A program made the translations under genes and the position numbers. Below, piece by piece: positions 28,875-36,383 of a stretch of 42,671 nt of DNA (its first letter is position 1; every line of letters begins with the position of its first letter). The notes beneath the pieces were generated by a model, which was given only the letters and a program-made list of their open reading frames with translations, ran no database searches and was not told where the DNA came from. This stretch comes from Legionella sp. (lineage in GTDB: Bacteria; Pseudomonadota; Gammaproteobacteria; Legionellales; Legionellaceae), in NCBI GenBank assembly GCA_013697625.1, contig JACCWN010000026.1, positions 1 through 42,671 of the forward strand, given 5' to 3'.

Positions 28875-28911
28875 AAATAAAGCCTTCTTTTTTTTAAAGA
28901 AGGCTTTATTT
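28875..28911. terminator. Strong bidirectional intrinsic terminator
   Basis: AATAAAGCCTTCTTT (28876-28890) pairs with AAAGAAGGCTTTATT (28896-28910). The arms are A-rich on one side and T-rich on the other, so the hairpin can stop transcripts from both converging genes. Confidence 0.88.
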
Positions 28912-28943
28912 AAAAAATTTTACCATCTTTGTAACAAAAGTAA

Positions 28944-30227
28944 TCAGTCCAAATATTGATCATATTGAATAGTATAAAGTGCCTGTGGTTTGACATTTGG
29001 TGTGACTACAGGAACACTGGGCGGTGTTGTCCATGTCCAGAATGGATTTCTATCTTTGTTATAGATAGAATTTACAGTCCATGCTTGAACATCATTCACT
29101 TTCCAGCTTAAATCTCCAGAATTAGGTGAATCAATGGTAAATTCATAGGTCCTTAGCAAAGGATGTTGTGGCAAATTAGGACCATCTTTATTCAATACGC
29201 AAGTGTAAGGCGGTCCCTCTTGGTAATCAAAGCGGTATTGATAAGAAGGTGTGACCCCTCTTGCTACAGTAATTCCGTCGATAGGTACATAGGTACCATT
29301 TTGAAAGACGGGTGATGGGTCATGGCCATATAAAACCATAAATATTTTCTTGTTATTTGCGATGAGAGCATAAAACCCACCAGGTTGATACTCAATTGCC
29401 TCAACAGTATGCACATTTAAAATAAAAAGCGCATTGGTTTCTTGAATGAACTTAGTTACAGCTGCCAACCCAGCAGGAGACCCAGTTAAACCATAAGGAA
29501 GGTTCAAGGCCACAAAGGGGATGATTTTACCACTTTTGCTTGTGCCATTAAACTCATGATATGAAATAAGATAATATTGACCACTTGGGTATACATTTTT
29601 AAGAGTGCCTTGGGTATATAAAGGATCATCTATAAAGGTATTGCCATTGGCTGGGTTTGAGTACATAAGTTTTAAAAAAGAATAAACCTCAGTAATCACA
29701 TTGTTGGCTACTACTGAATAATCTGAATAGCCATCATGTCCAACAGGCCATAAATAATCATGGTTTCCGGTTGCAAAACCATAAGGTATGGCAGTAGGAC
29801 CAACATTTTTTGTGGTTAAAATATTGAATGCACCTCTTGCTTGAGCCCATTGGGCATTATCTTGCGGACTTTGGGGATTAAATATCCCTTGATCTGTTTT
29901 TTGTATGTCATTATGTGAATGATTTACAGGATTTGATGAAGTTGAAGGAGGATTGTATTGGCTGGGATTACCGATGATATCGCCAACATGAAAAATATAT
30001 TGATAATTTTTCTTGTTATTAAGATTATCTGCAAAAATCCAATTGTACATATCTGTTATTTGGGAGGGATCTACACAATTTGCAGGCTTCCCCATGAACC
30101 CTTGTGTATCTGGAATCTGCGCTATAGAAAAATCCGGTGGACTGTCAGTACTAGTACTTGAGATGATGGTAGAACTAAATAATAAAAGAGATATAAAAAT
30201 AATTTTTTTAGAATCATTAATCAACAT
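28944..30227 (-). CDS. Exported calcineurin-like metallophosphoesterase
   Basis: 427 residues with a signal peptide (1-about 24). Metallophosphoesterase motifs occur in order: PDTQG (Asp40, Gln42; a DxQ variant of DxH), HVGDIIGN (Asp83), ATGNHDY (Asn155, His156, Asp157), then a His in LNVHTVEA and GHD in LYGHDPSP. These bind a two-metal centre that hydrolyses phosphomono- or diesters. The protein would act in the periplasm or outside the cell. The start has an AGGAAGG site. It converges with the frameshifted beta-helix gene across a shared terminator. As an exported enzyme in a genome with gspL/gspM, it could be a type II substrate, though nothing in the sequence proves it. Confidence 0.83.
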   Translation of the reverse strand: MLINDSKKIIFISLLLFSSTIISSTSTDSPPDFSIAQIPDTQGFMGKPANCVDPSQITDMYNWIFADNLNNKKNYQYIFHVGDIIGNPSQYNPPSTSSNPVNHSHNDIQKTDQGIFNPQSPQDNAQWAQARGAFNILTTKNVGPTAIPYGFATGNHDYLWPVGHDGYSDYSVVANNVITEVYSFLKLMYSNPANGNTFIDDPLYTQGTLKNVYPSGQYYLISYHEFNGTSKSGKIIPFVALNLPYGLTGSPAGLAAVTKFIQETNALFILNVHTVEAIEYQPGGFYALIANNKKIFMVLYGHDPSPVFQNGTYVPIDGITVARGVTPSYQYRFDYQEGPPYTCVLNKDGPNLPQHPLLRTYEFTIDSPNSGDLSWKVNDVQAWTVNSIYNKDRNPFWTWTTPPSVPVVTPNVKPQALYTIQYDQYLD

Positions 30228-30338
30228 TGACCTTCCTTAGTTCACGCAATTATGATGATTATAGATGATTGAAATAAAATTACAGAAAAATAGTAACTTT
30301 TTGTTATTATATTTAAATTTTTAATCCTTAAGCTTCAC

Positions 30339-31130
30339 TTACATAGCTTTTAAAGCCGGAGCAATGGTTTGTAATAAAGATTTAAATACTTTAGGCGTTC
30401 CTGCAACAATGCTGGCTCCATCTAGAAAATCATCTTCGCCAAAAGCATTACTCACAAGGCCTCCTGCTTCCTTAATCAATAAAGCACCGGCAGCGATGTC
30501 CCAGGTGCTTAGGCCAAATTTTAACAATCCGTCCATTCTGCCACTTGCTACATAGGCTAAATCTAAGGCGGTAGACCCTGTCCTTCTAATACTGCCACAA
30601 CGACCATATAAGGTTTGAATCACAGGCCAATATTTTTGTGCCAACTCTAGATCTCGCACAGGCACACCGGTGGCTAATAATGACCCATTGAGCAGGGTTT
30701 GCTTAGAAACTCGTATTTTTGTATCATTCAACCGAGCACCACGGCCGCGACTGGCTGCAAAACATTCATGTCGCAGGGGGTCATAAACCACCCCGTGCTC
30801 GATTTTATTTTTTACTTTTAAGGCAATGGATACAGAGTAAAATGGAAAACCATGCATATAATTGGTTGTGCCGTCTAAGGGGTCAATGATCCAGAGTGAT
30901 TCGCCATCTCCCTCTTGAAAGCCACTTTCTTCAGCTAAAATACCATGGGAAGGATAGGCCTTGCGGATTGTATTGATGATGGCCTGTTCGGCTTTGGTGT
31001 CCACTTCGGTAAAATAATCATTGCCATTTTTAGGGGTTATTTTAAGATGACTTACTTGGTCCATATGGCGTATGATGATATCGCCAGCAAGTCGTGCAGC
31101 ACTAACAGCTATATTTAAGAGTGGTTCCAT
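30339..31130 (-). CDS. suhB: Inositol-1-monophosphatase SuhB
   Basis: 263 residues starting MEPLLNIAVSAARLAG, the family N-terminus; a 12-codon extension to 31166 is open but unlike it. Metal-binding residues are in AEESG (Glu67), IIDPLDGTTN (Asp83, Asp86) and WDIAAGALLIKEAGG. SuhB hydrolyses inositol monophosphates and in E. coli also acts in rRNA transcription antitermination with Nus factors. Its divergence from trmJ is conserved in gammaproteobacteria. An AAAGG site precedes the ATG. Confidence 0.95.
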   Translation of the reverse strand: MEPLLNIAVSAARLAGDIIIRHMDQVSHLKITPKNGNDYFTEVDTKAEQAIINTIRKAYPSHGILAEESGFQEGDGESLWIIDPLDGTTNYMHGFPFYSVSIALKVKNKIEHGVVYDPLRHECFAASRGRGARLNDTKIRVSKQTLLNGSLLATGVPVRDLELAQKYWPVIQTLYGRCGSIRRTGSTALDLAYVASGRMDGLLKFGLSTWDIAAGALLIKEAGGLVSNAFGEDDFLDGASIVAGTPKVFKSLLQTIAPALKAM

Positions 31131-31251
31131 GTGGGGTATGCCTTTAAACGAATACAAAAAGATCATTCTAACACATTTTATTTATTCTAAAGAGCAGTCT
31201 GAGCTATTTGCTATGATATAATTCATTATTATAGGTTCACACAGATAACTC

Positions 31252-31995
31252 ATGATTTTAAGTTCCGTTCGTATCATTTTAGTAGAAACATCTCACCCTG
31301 GAAATATTGGTTCTACAGCTAGGGCCATGAAAACCATGGGCTTACAATCGCTTTATTTGGTTAGACCTAAATTATTCCCAGATTATAAAGCCACAGAGCT
31401 TGCAGCTGGCGCTGATGATATTTTGCTCAAAGCAGTGTGTGTTGATACTCTGGAAGAAGCCTTGGCAGGATGTCAGCTCATCCTTGCAACCAGTGCCAGA
31501 CCTCGAGGGCTAGCCTTACCAGGCCTTCTCCCATCCGAAAGTGCTGAACTCATTCAAAAGCAATCAGACAACATGCAGGTAGCTGTGGTCTTTGGCCGGG
31601 AACATGCAGGACTTACCAATGATGAATTATTAACCTGTCATTACCATATCAATATCCCTAGTAACCCAGAATACAGTTCCTTAAACCTAGCCCATGCAGT
31701 CCAAATCATAGCCTATGAATTACGAATGAAAATACTTGCGCCTCAAGCCATAGTGGCTTTTTATCCGCTTGAAAAAGCTACTGCGGATGAAGTGGAACAA
31801 TTTTATGAACATTTAAGACAAGTATTTATAGAAATAAAATTTTTAAAAGCGGTGACCCCACGTCGCTTGATGCAAAGAGTGCGTCGGTTATTCAATAGAG
31901 TACATCTTGAGAAGATGGAAGTGAGTATTTTGCGAGGCATGCTCAGTCAAATTCAAAAATCACTTGAATGGGCGAGAAACAAGCAGGTGGAGTAA
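31252..31995 (+). CDS. trmJ: tRNA (cytidine/uridine-2'-O-)-methyltransferase TrmJ
   Basis: A 247-residue SPOUT methyltransferase that modifies the ribose of position 32 in tRNA anticodon loops. The knotted catalytic fold shows VETSHPGNIGSTARAMKTMGL (about 10-30), VVFGREHAGLTNDEL and IPSNPEYSSLNLAHAVQII. The C-terminal extension (about 160-247) is the helical TrmJ tail. It overlaps nothing but ends one base before the iscS ATG, so the two are coupled. The gammaproteobacterial order trmJ-iscR-iscS is familiar, but iscR is missing here. Confidence 0.95.
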   Translation: MILSSVRIILVETSHPGNIGSTARAMKTMGLQSLYLVRPKLFPDYKATELAAGADDILLKAVCVDTLEEALAGCQLILATSARPRGLALPGLLPSESAELIQKQSDNMQVAVVFGREHAGLTNDELLTCHYHINIPSNPEYSSLNLAHAVQIIAYELRMKILAPQAIVAFYPLEKATADEVEQFYEHLRQVFIEIKFLKAVTPRRLMQRVRRLFNRVHLEKMEVSILRGMLSQIQKSLEWARNKQVE

Positions 31996-31996
31996 C

Positions 31997-33163
31997 ATGT
32001 CAGAACAAACCTCCTTAAAACCAATGTATTTTGATTACATGGCAACAACGCCTATAGATCCCGAAGTCATCGATGAGATGTTGAAATATATGGGTCCAGA
32101 TGCCCATTTTGGTAATCCTGCTTCAAATACACATGCTTATGGGGCGACTGCAGCTAAAGCCGTGGCTCTGGCTAGAAGACAAATTGCTGATTCAATTCAT
32201 GCAGACAGTGAAGAGATTGTTTTTACATCTGGGGCCACGGAGGCAGATAATTTGGCCTTGCTGGGTGCTGCCCGCTTTTATCAAAACAAAGGCAAACATC
32301 TGATAACCATGAGCACAGAGCATAAAGCCGTGCTTGATAGCTTTCATCAGTTAGAAAAAGAAGGCTTTGAAGTAACCTACCTCAAACCCCAAGCGGATGG
32401 TTTATTGGATTTAAGTCAATTAAAGCAAAATATTAAAAAAGAGACCATTTTGGTTTCTATCATGCAAGTGAATAATGAAATTGGCGTGATTCAAGACATT
32501 GCTGCAATCAGTGAACGTTTGCAGAATCAAGGCATTCTTTTTCATGTGGATGCCGCTCAAAGTGCTGGTAAAATTGCCATTGATTTAAGTAAAATCCACG
32601 TGGATCTTATGTCATTTTCAGCGCACAAAAATTATGGCCCAAAAGGGGTAGGCGCCTTATACGTACGTCGCAAGCCGCGAATTCGGTTACAACCTCAAAC
32701 CTTTGGCGGTGGTCATGAGGGTGGCCTGCGTTCTGGTACCTTGGCCACCCATCAGATAGTTGGCATGGGTGCTGCCTTTGAATTATCTGAGCGCTTGAGA
32801 GAACAAGAGCAACTTCGTATTTTAAGTTTTCGAAAGGCTTTGTGGAATGGAATTAAGCATCTTCCCGGGCTTTCCTTAAATGGACATGAAGATCTGCGTA
32901 TTGCCGGAAACTTAAACCTTACCTTTGCCGGTATTAAAGGTGAAGATTTATTAATGGCATTGAGCGCTATGGCAGTTTCTCGGGCTTCAGCTTGCTCTTC
33001 TGCCAGCATTCAACCTTCCTATGTGTTAAGCGCCTTGGGGCTTACCGATGAATTGGCTTATAGTTCTCTGCGATTATCCATGGGACGTTTTACCCAACAA
33101 AAACAGATTGATGATGCTATTTCTATCATTTGCACTCAAGTCCAGCGTTTACATGCACTATAA
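31997..33163 (+). CDS. iscS: Cysteine desulfurase (IscS type)
   Basis: 388 residues from ATG 31997 (GGAG site); an earlier in-frame start within trmJ is rejected. The PLP lysine is Lys211 in FSAHKNYGPKG, and the catalytic cysteine is about Cys333 in RASACSSASIQPSYVL, which lies in the long flexible loop typical of IscS/NifS group I. HVDAAQSAGK holds the PLP-binding Asp. The enzyme removes sulfur from cysteine for Fe-S cluster and tRNA thiolation. It is coupled to trmJ upstream and followed 26 bases later by an A-type carrier gene; no iscR, iscU, hscBA or fdx is next to it. Confidence 0.93.
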   Translation: MSEQTSLKPMYFDYMATTPIDPEVIDEMLKYMGPDAHFGNPASNTHAYGATAAKAVALARRQIADSIHADSEEIVFTSGATEADNLALLGAARFYQNKGKHLITMSTEHKAVLDSFHQLEKEGFEVTYLKPQADGLLDLSQLKQNIKKETILVSIMQVNNEIGVIQDIAAISERLQNQGILFHVDAAQSAGKIAIDLSKIHVDLMSFSAHKNYGPKGVGALYVRRKPRIRLQPQTFGGGHEGGLRSGTLATHQIVGMGAAFELSERLREQEQLRILSFRKALWNGIKHLPGLSLNGHEDLRIAGNLNLTFAGIKGEDLLMALSAMAVSRASACSSASIQPSYVLSALGLTDELAYSSLRLSMGRFTQQKQIDDAISIICTQVQRLHAL

Positions 33164-33189
33164 TTATTAATAAACAAGAGGAATTATTT

Positions 33190-33561
33190 ATGAGCGCAGT
33201 CCTTCATCATACCAGTGATACAAATTTGAATATTCAATTAACAGAATCGGCCCAAAACCATATGATTTCTTATCTAAACAAAAATCCTGGTCATATTGGC
33301 GTGCGTTTATCTGTTAAAAAAACTGGCTGCTCGGGTTTTTCTTATGTTTTAGATTATGTCAAAATTTCAGATGAAAATGATTTGAGTAAACCCTTAGGTG
33401 ACTATGTATTATTCGTGGATAAGGCAAGTTATCTTTATATGAAAAATGTACAAATAGATTACATCAGACAAGGATTAAACTTCAAATTGGTTTTTAATAA
33501 CCCAAATCAAACAGGACAATGTGGCTGTGGTGAGAGTTTTACAATCAATGAGATCAATTAA
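33190..33561 (+). CDS. A-type iron-sulfur carrier (HesB/IscA family)
   Basis: 123 residues with the three conserved cysteines, Cys47 in KTGCSGFSY and Cys111/Cys113 in TGQCGCGESF. These proteins carry Fe-S clusters or iron from scaffold to targets. ATG 33190 has a GAGGA site; the open frame from 33130 overlaps iscS and is not family-like. Its place right after iscS suggests it works with it. IscA, SufA and ErpA cannot be told apart from sequence alone. Confidence 0.92.
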   Translation: MSAVLHHTSDTNLNIQLTESAQNHMISYLNKNPGHIGVRLSVKKTGCSGFSYVLDYVKISDENDLSKPLGDYVLFVDKASYLYMKNVQIDYIRQGLNFKLVFNNPNQTGQCGCGESFTINEIN

Positions 33562-33615
33562 AGTACAGTTTTCCACTTAATTTTACCTTAATAAATGAAT
33601 ATCATTAAAACAATG

Positions 33616-33644
33616 TTTACACTCTTTGCGATATTTGATATTAT
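33616..33644 (+). promoter_or_regulatory. Candidate sigma70 promoter of fis
   Basis: TTTACA (33616-33621) and TATTAT (33639-33644) are separated by exactly 17 bases, about 80 bases before the chosen fis start. This leaves a leader of about 70 bases. Confidence 0.5.
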
Positions 33645-33723
33645 ATAGCTCATGGTGTTCTGCGGATGTTGCGCTAACCTAATTTTTGTTTATTTTTTTT
33701 TGTATATGTATTTGGAGAGTATA

Positions 33724-34014
33724 ATGACAGCAGTAATGGAAGAAGTTACACATAGTAATGAAGCGCTTTCCCAACAAGTGGTTCATGCCGTAAAAAAATA
33801 TTTAAGTACCATCAACAATAAAGATGATAACTTAAATTTATATCAACTCATCGTTGAAGAAATCGAAGCACCTTTATTCCGAACAGTGATGGAATTGACG
33901 CGTTACAATCAATCTAAAGCTGCACGGGTTCTTGGTGTTAGTCGTGGTACTTTAAGAACCAAGCTCAAACGTTATTTTGATGATGAGTTCATTGGTACAA
34001 GAGACGAAGATTAA
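33724..34014 (+). CDS. fis: DNA-binding protein Fis
   Basis: 96 residues from ATG 33724 (GGAG site); the 24 codons before it are open but lie in the leader. The C-terminal helix-turn-helix TRYNQSKAARVLGVSRGTLRTKLKRYF is nearly canonical for Fis. Fis is a nucleoid protein that bends DNA, activates rRNA promoters and in Legionella is known to control virulence traits. The N-terminal part (1-20) is the flexible arm. Fis usually follows dusB; here it follows the A-type carrier gene and precedes the RNase P RNA gene. Confidence 0.95.
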   Translation: MTAVMEEVTHSNEALSQQVVHAVKKYLSTINNKDDNLNLYQLIVEEIEAPLFRTVMELTRYNQSKAARVLGVSRGTLRTKLKRYFDDEFIGTRDED

Positions 34015-34057
34015 TTCTTCTGGCCTTCGGACTGCCTAACTGATACTATAGCCCGCA

Positions 34058-34420
34058 GAGTTGGTTAGGCAATCGCTCTTTGTGCATACAAAGGGAGGAA
34101 AGTCCGGGCTCCAAAGGGCAAGGTGCCAGGTAACGCCTGGGAGGTGTAAGCCTACGGAAAGTGCCACAGAAAATATACCGCCTATATTCTATCTCGATAG
34201 GATATAGGTAAGGGTGAAATGGTGCGGTAAGAGCGCACCGCACGATTGGCAACAGTCGTGGCAGGGAAAACCCCACCTGGAGCAAGACCAAATAGGAATC
34301 CATTGACATTGTCAGAGCATGCGGCCCGCATGGGATTCGGGTAGGTCGCTTGAGGCATGTGGTGACATGTGCCCTAGATGAATGATTGTCCACGACAGAA
34401 CCCGGCTTACCGACCAACTC
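34058..34420 (+). ncRNA. rnpB: RNase P RNA (bacterial type A)
   Basis: About 363 bases. The conserved core is clear: GAGGAAAGTCCGGGCTCC (34095-34112), AGGGTGAAATGGTGCGGTAAGAGCGCACC-type central region (about 34210-34240), and ACAGAACCCGGCTTACCG at the 3' end (34395-34412). The terminal helix P1 pairs GAGTTGGT at the 5' end with ACCAACTC at the 3' end, which sets the limits. A T-rich stretch follows. The RNA is the catalytic part of RNase P, which trims tRNA 5' leaders. GATACT at 34042-34047 is a possible -10 box. Confidence 0.97.
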
Positions 34421-34462
34421 GTTTTTATTGCCTTGATTTCTGTTTAAAAAAAGACAAATGTC

Positions 34463-35815
34463 ATGCCCAAATACACCTCCTTTTTTGATTATATATCAAG
34501 TTTTGCAGCCAGTAGTTATGAATACTATCAGCAAAAGCCGGACTATATTTTTAGTTATCAATTAGAAGGAAGTCTTAAGCCATTTTATGCCATTAAAATG
34601 GATGTTTTAAATACCCTACAACCTTATCCTGCCAGATACACTCTTTTGCTTGATATCATCCAGCCTGCCAGAGGGCTAATGAACATTATCCGAGGTCTTT
34701 TTAATATTCTGTTCGTGCCTCTTGTTATTAGTCTAAAGTCGTTTTGGCAACTCGTGAATTTAGACTTTGCAAACCACAGTCATGAAAATGGTGTTCAATT
34801 AACAACATGGTTTATTGAAGGCATTGCTTATGTATCGCGTGGTATTTTTCAATTGATTACCTTTCCGCTGGCATGGCTACGCATTCCTTTTCGGGGCCTG
34901 TTAACTGTCTTATTTCCTGTGAAGGGAGATATAAAACAGGAAAGTTTACCTCATTCCACAATAACCAGTTTTCCATATGTGTTGATAAAGCATGTATTTT
35001 CTTTTCTGGATGTAGGTGCAACGGCAAGTACCCGCTCTGTAAATCGTTCTTTTGATCTCCGAATCACTCAGATGATGGGTGAAAAAAAATATTACCTCAA
35101 TCACATTACCTCCGAAATTACTTCTACCAGACCCAAATCTAAAAATTTGCCTTTATCCACTTACTACCAGCGTGGTTTTCATTTGCGAAGAATTATTATC
35201 GAACGAATTCAAGACAGCAACACGCCTCAAAGTGAATTGAATCAATTATTCGGGCAAGTTCTCCATTCAGGGTATGATCAATTCATTCCCTTACTAAAAA
35301 ATAAAATCAATCCTAAGGCACAGTTCAGAAATGAAGAAGGTCTTTTAGATGCCACCTTTGTGCACCTGGCAGTACAGCAAGGTTACATCGAGCTGTTAAC
35401 CTGGTTACTGAGTCAAGGAGCACCTGTGAATGCCAGAACAGTAGGGAGGATTTGGTCTTCTGAGGGCGCCATTCAAAGCGTAGAGGGGTTTGGCCTGACA
35501 CCTTTATTTTGGGCTGCATCAAGCGGTAATCTTGAATGTCTCAAATTATTAATGGACCATGGAGCAGACGTTAATGCCCGCAGGTGGGATTTTCTTGAAA
35601 CTCCCCTGCATTATGCTGCAAGCAATGGACATCTGAATTGTGTGATTGCACTCATCGATGCTGGAGCAAATCTTGCCCCTATTGACAGCCTTGGGTACAC
35701 ACCCTTGGCTGCGGCCCGGAACGGTTCCAATGAACCTTGTGCGGAGTATATAATTCTTAAAATGCAGGAGCGACACATGCCAATTCCTCCACCTGATTGT
35801 TGCTCCTTGATGTGA
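34463..35815 (+). CDS. Candidate effector: membrane hairpin module, F-box, ankyrin repeats, C-terminal CaaX
   Basis: 450 residues. Residues 1-150 form a module with two hydrophobic stretches (about 75-95 and 115-150), shared with the protein at 9259-10089. An F-box-like motif follows at about 163-197 (FPYVLIKHVFSFLDVGA...SVNRSF), then ankyrin repeats at about 297-328, 343-373, 378-408 and 411-435 (for example TPLHYAASNGHLNCVIALID). The protein ends DCCSLM: C-S-L-M is a CaaX-like prenylation box with a neighbouring Cys that could be palmitoylated. F-box, ankyrin and CaaX together are known from the Legionella effector AnkB, which is farnesylated in the host and recruits the SCF1 ubiquitin ligase; this protein is much longer and has the extra N-terminal module. 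No signal peptide or clear ribosome-binding site. Translocation by Dot/Icm is inferred. Confidence 0.85.
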   Translation: MPKYTSFFDYISSFAASSYEYYQQKPDYIFSYQLEGSLKPFYAIKMDVLNTLQPYPARYTLLLDIIQPARGLMNIIRGLFNILFVPLVISLKSFWQLVNLDFANHSHENGVQLTTWFIEGIAYVSRGIFQLITFPLAWLRIPFRGLLTVLFPVKGDIKQESLPHSTITSFPYVLIKHVFSFLDVGATASTRSVNRSFDLRITQMMGEKKYYLNHITSEITSTRPKSKNLPLSTYYQRGFHLRRIIIERIQDSNTPQSELNQLFGQVLHSGYDQFIPLLKNKINPKAQFRNEEGLLDATFVHLAVQQGYIELLTWLLSQGAPVNARTVGRIWSSEGAIQSVEGFGLTPLFWAASSGNLECLKLLMDHGADVNARRWDFLETPLHYAASNGHLNCVIALIDAGANLAPIDSLGYTPLAAARNGSNEPCAEYIILKMQERHMPIPPPDCCSLM

Positions 35816-35935
35816 TCATTTGGAATTTTCTGTATATCACATCGAATTAAGTTTCAAGTTAAATTACACGACCACATCAATGACCCTAAAGTTAATTGGA
35901 CTCTCTCTAAGCATAAATTTTAAATTTATCTTAAT

Positions 35936-36050
35936 GCTTTACTGTCCAATATACCTTCAACTACCGTTAACCACCTAAGGGCTTGACTTGCTTTGCCTGC
36001 TTCATGACTTGCCTACAAAAAGGAAAACAACTTGTCTTTACCAGCTTTTG
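35936..36050 (-). pseudogene. Decayed copy of the gatB 3' end
   Basis: The stretch GCTTT-ACTGTCCAA ... CTTCATGACTTGCCTAC ... AACAACTTGTCTTTACC follows the end of gatB (36381-36502) base for base with small gaps and substitutions (roughly 75-80% by eye). It lost the reading frame. It lies about 450 bases from the true gatB end, in the same orientation, so a former tandem duplication is likely. The surrounding 35816-36134 holds nothing else I can support. Confidence 0.7.
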
Positions 36051-36134
36051 TTTCATACCTTAAAATACTCTCCTTTTATTGAAAATATACTATACTATTA
36101 GTATTATTTAATAAGGTAACTACTAAGGAATGAT

Positions 36135-36314
36135 ATGATTAGAACACTACTTAAATCCTTAATTTTGGGAAGCTTTATGATTATTACTAGCCTCACCATG
36201 GCGCAGGAACAGAATTGTAATGACACCTGTGACCGAATTTGTAAAAATATGGGGCCGGACCGTTCTAGTTGTCATGGTAATTGTTTGAGAAATATGTGTG
36301 GACTCGACTTCTAA
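36135..36314 (+). CDS. Small secreted six-cysteine peptide
   Basis: 59 residues with an AAGGA site seven bases before the ATG. A signal peptide (1-23, LTMA|QEQ) leaves a mature peptide of about 36 residues with six cysteines at 28, 32, 36, 46, 50 and 55: C-x3-C-x3-C-x9-C-x3-C-x4-C. The two C-x3-C pairs resemble cystine-stabilised alpha-hairpin folds. Such a peptide would be oxidised in the periplasm or outside. No family is recognised. It lies alone between a decayed gatB end and the real gatB; its own transcription is plausible but unproven. Confidence 0.7.
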   Translation: MIRTLLKSLILGSFMIITSLTMAQEQNCNDTCDRICKNMGPDRSSCHGNCLRNMCGLDF

Positions 36315-36383
36315 CCCCGGTGCCTTTTTAAGAAATTCAAGTTATTAACATGTAATTTTGTTAGTATTAAGAATATATAAGCT

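Noticed and set aside
34033..34071. TGCCTAAC/GTTAGGCA inverted repeat at the rnpB 5' end as a regulatory hairpin
   Set aside because: The right arm is part of the RNase P RNA itself and the left arm lies upstream of the likely transcript start, so no RNA hairpin would form.
34046..34417. A 123-codon minus-strand reading frame
   Set aside because: It lies entirely over the RNase P RNA, whose conserved core is unmistakable, and its product has no protein-like pattern.
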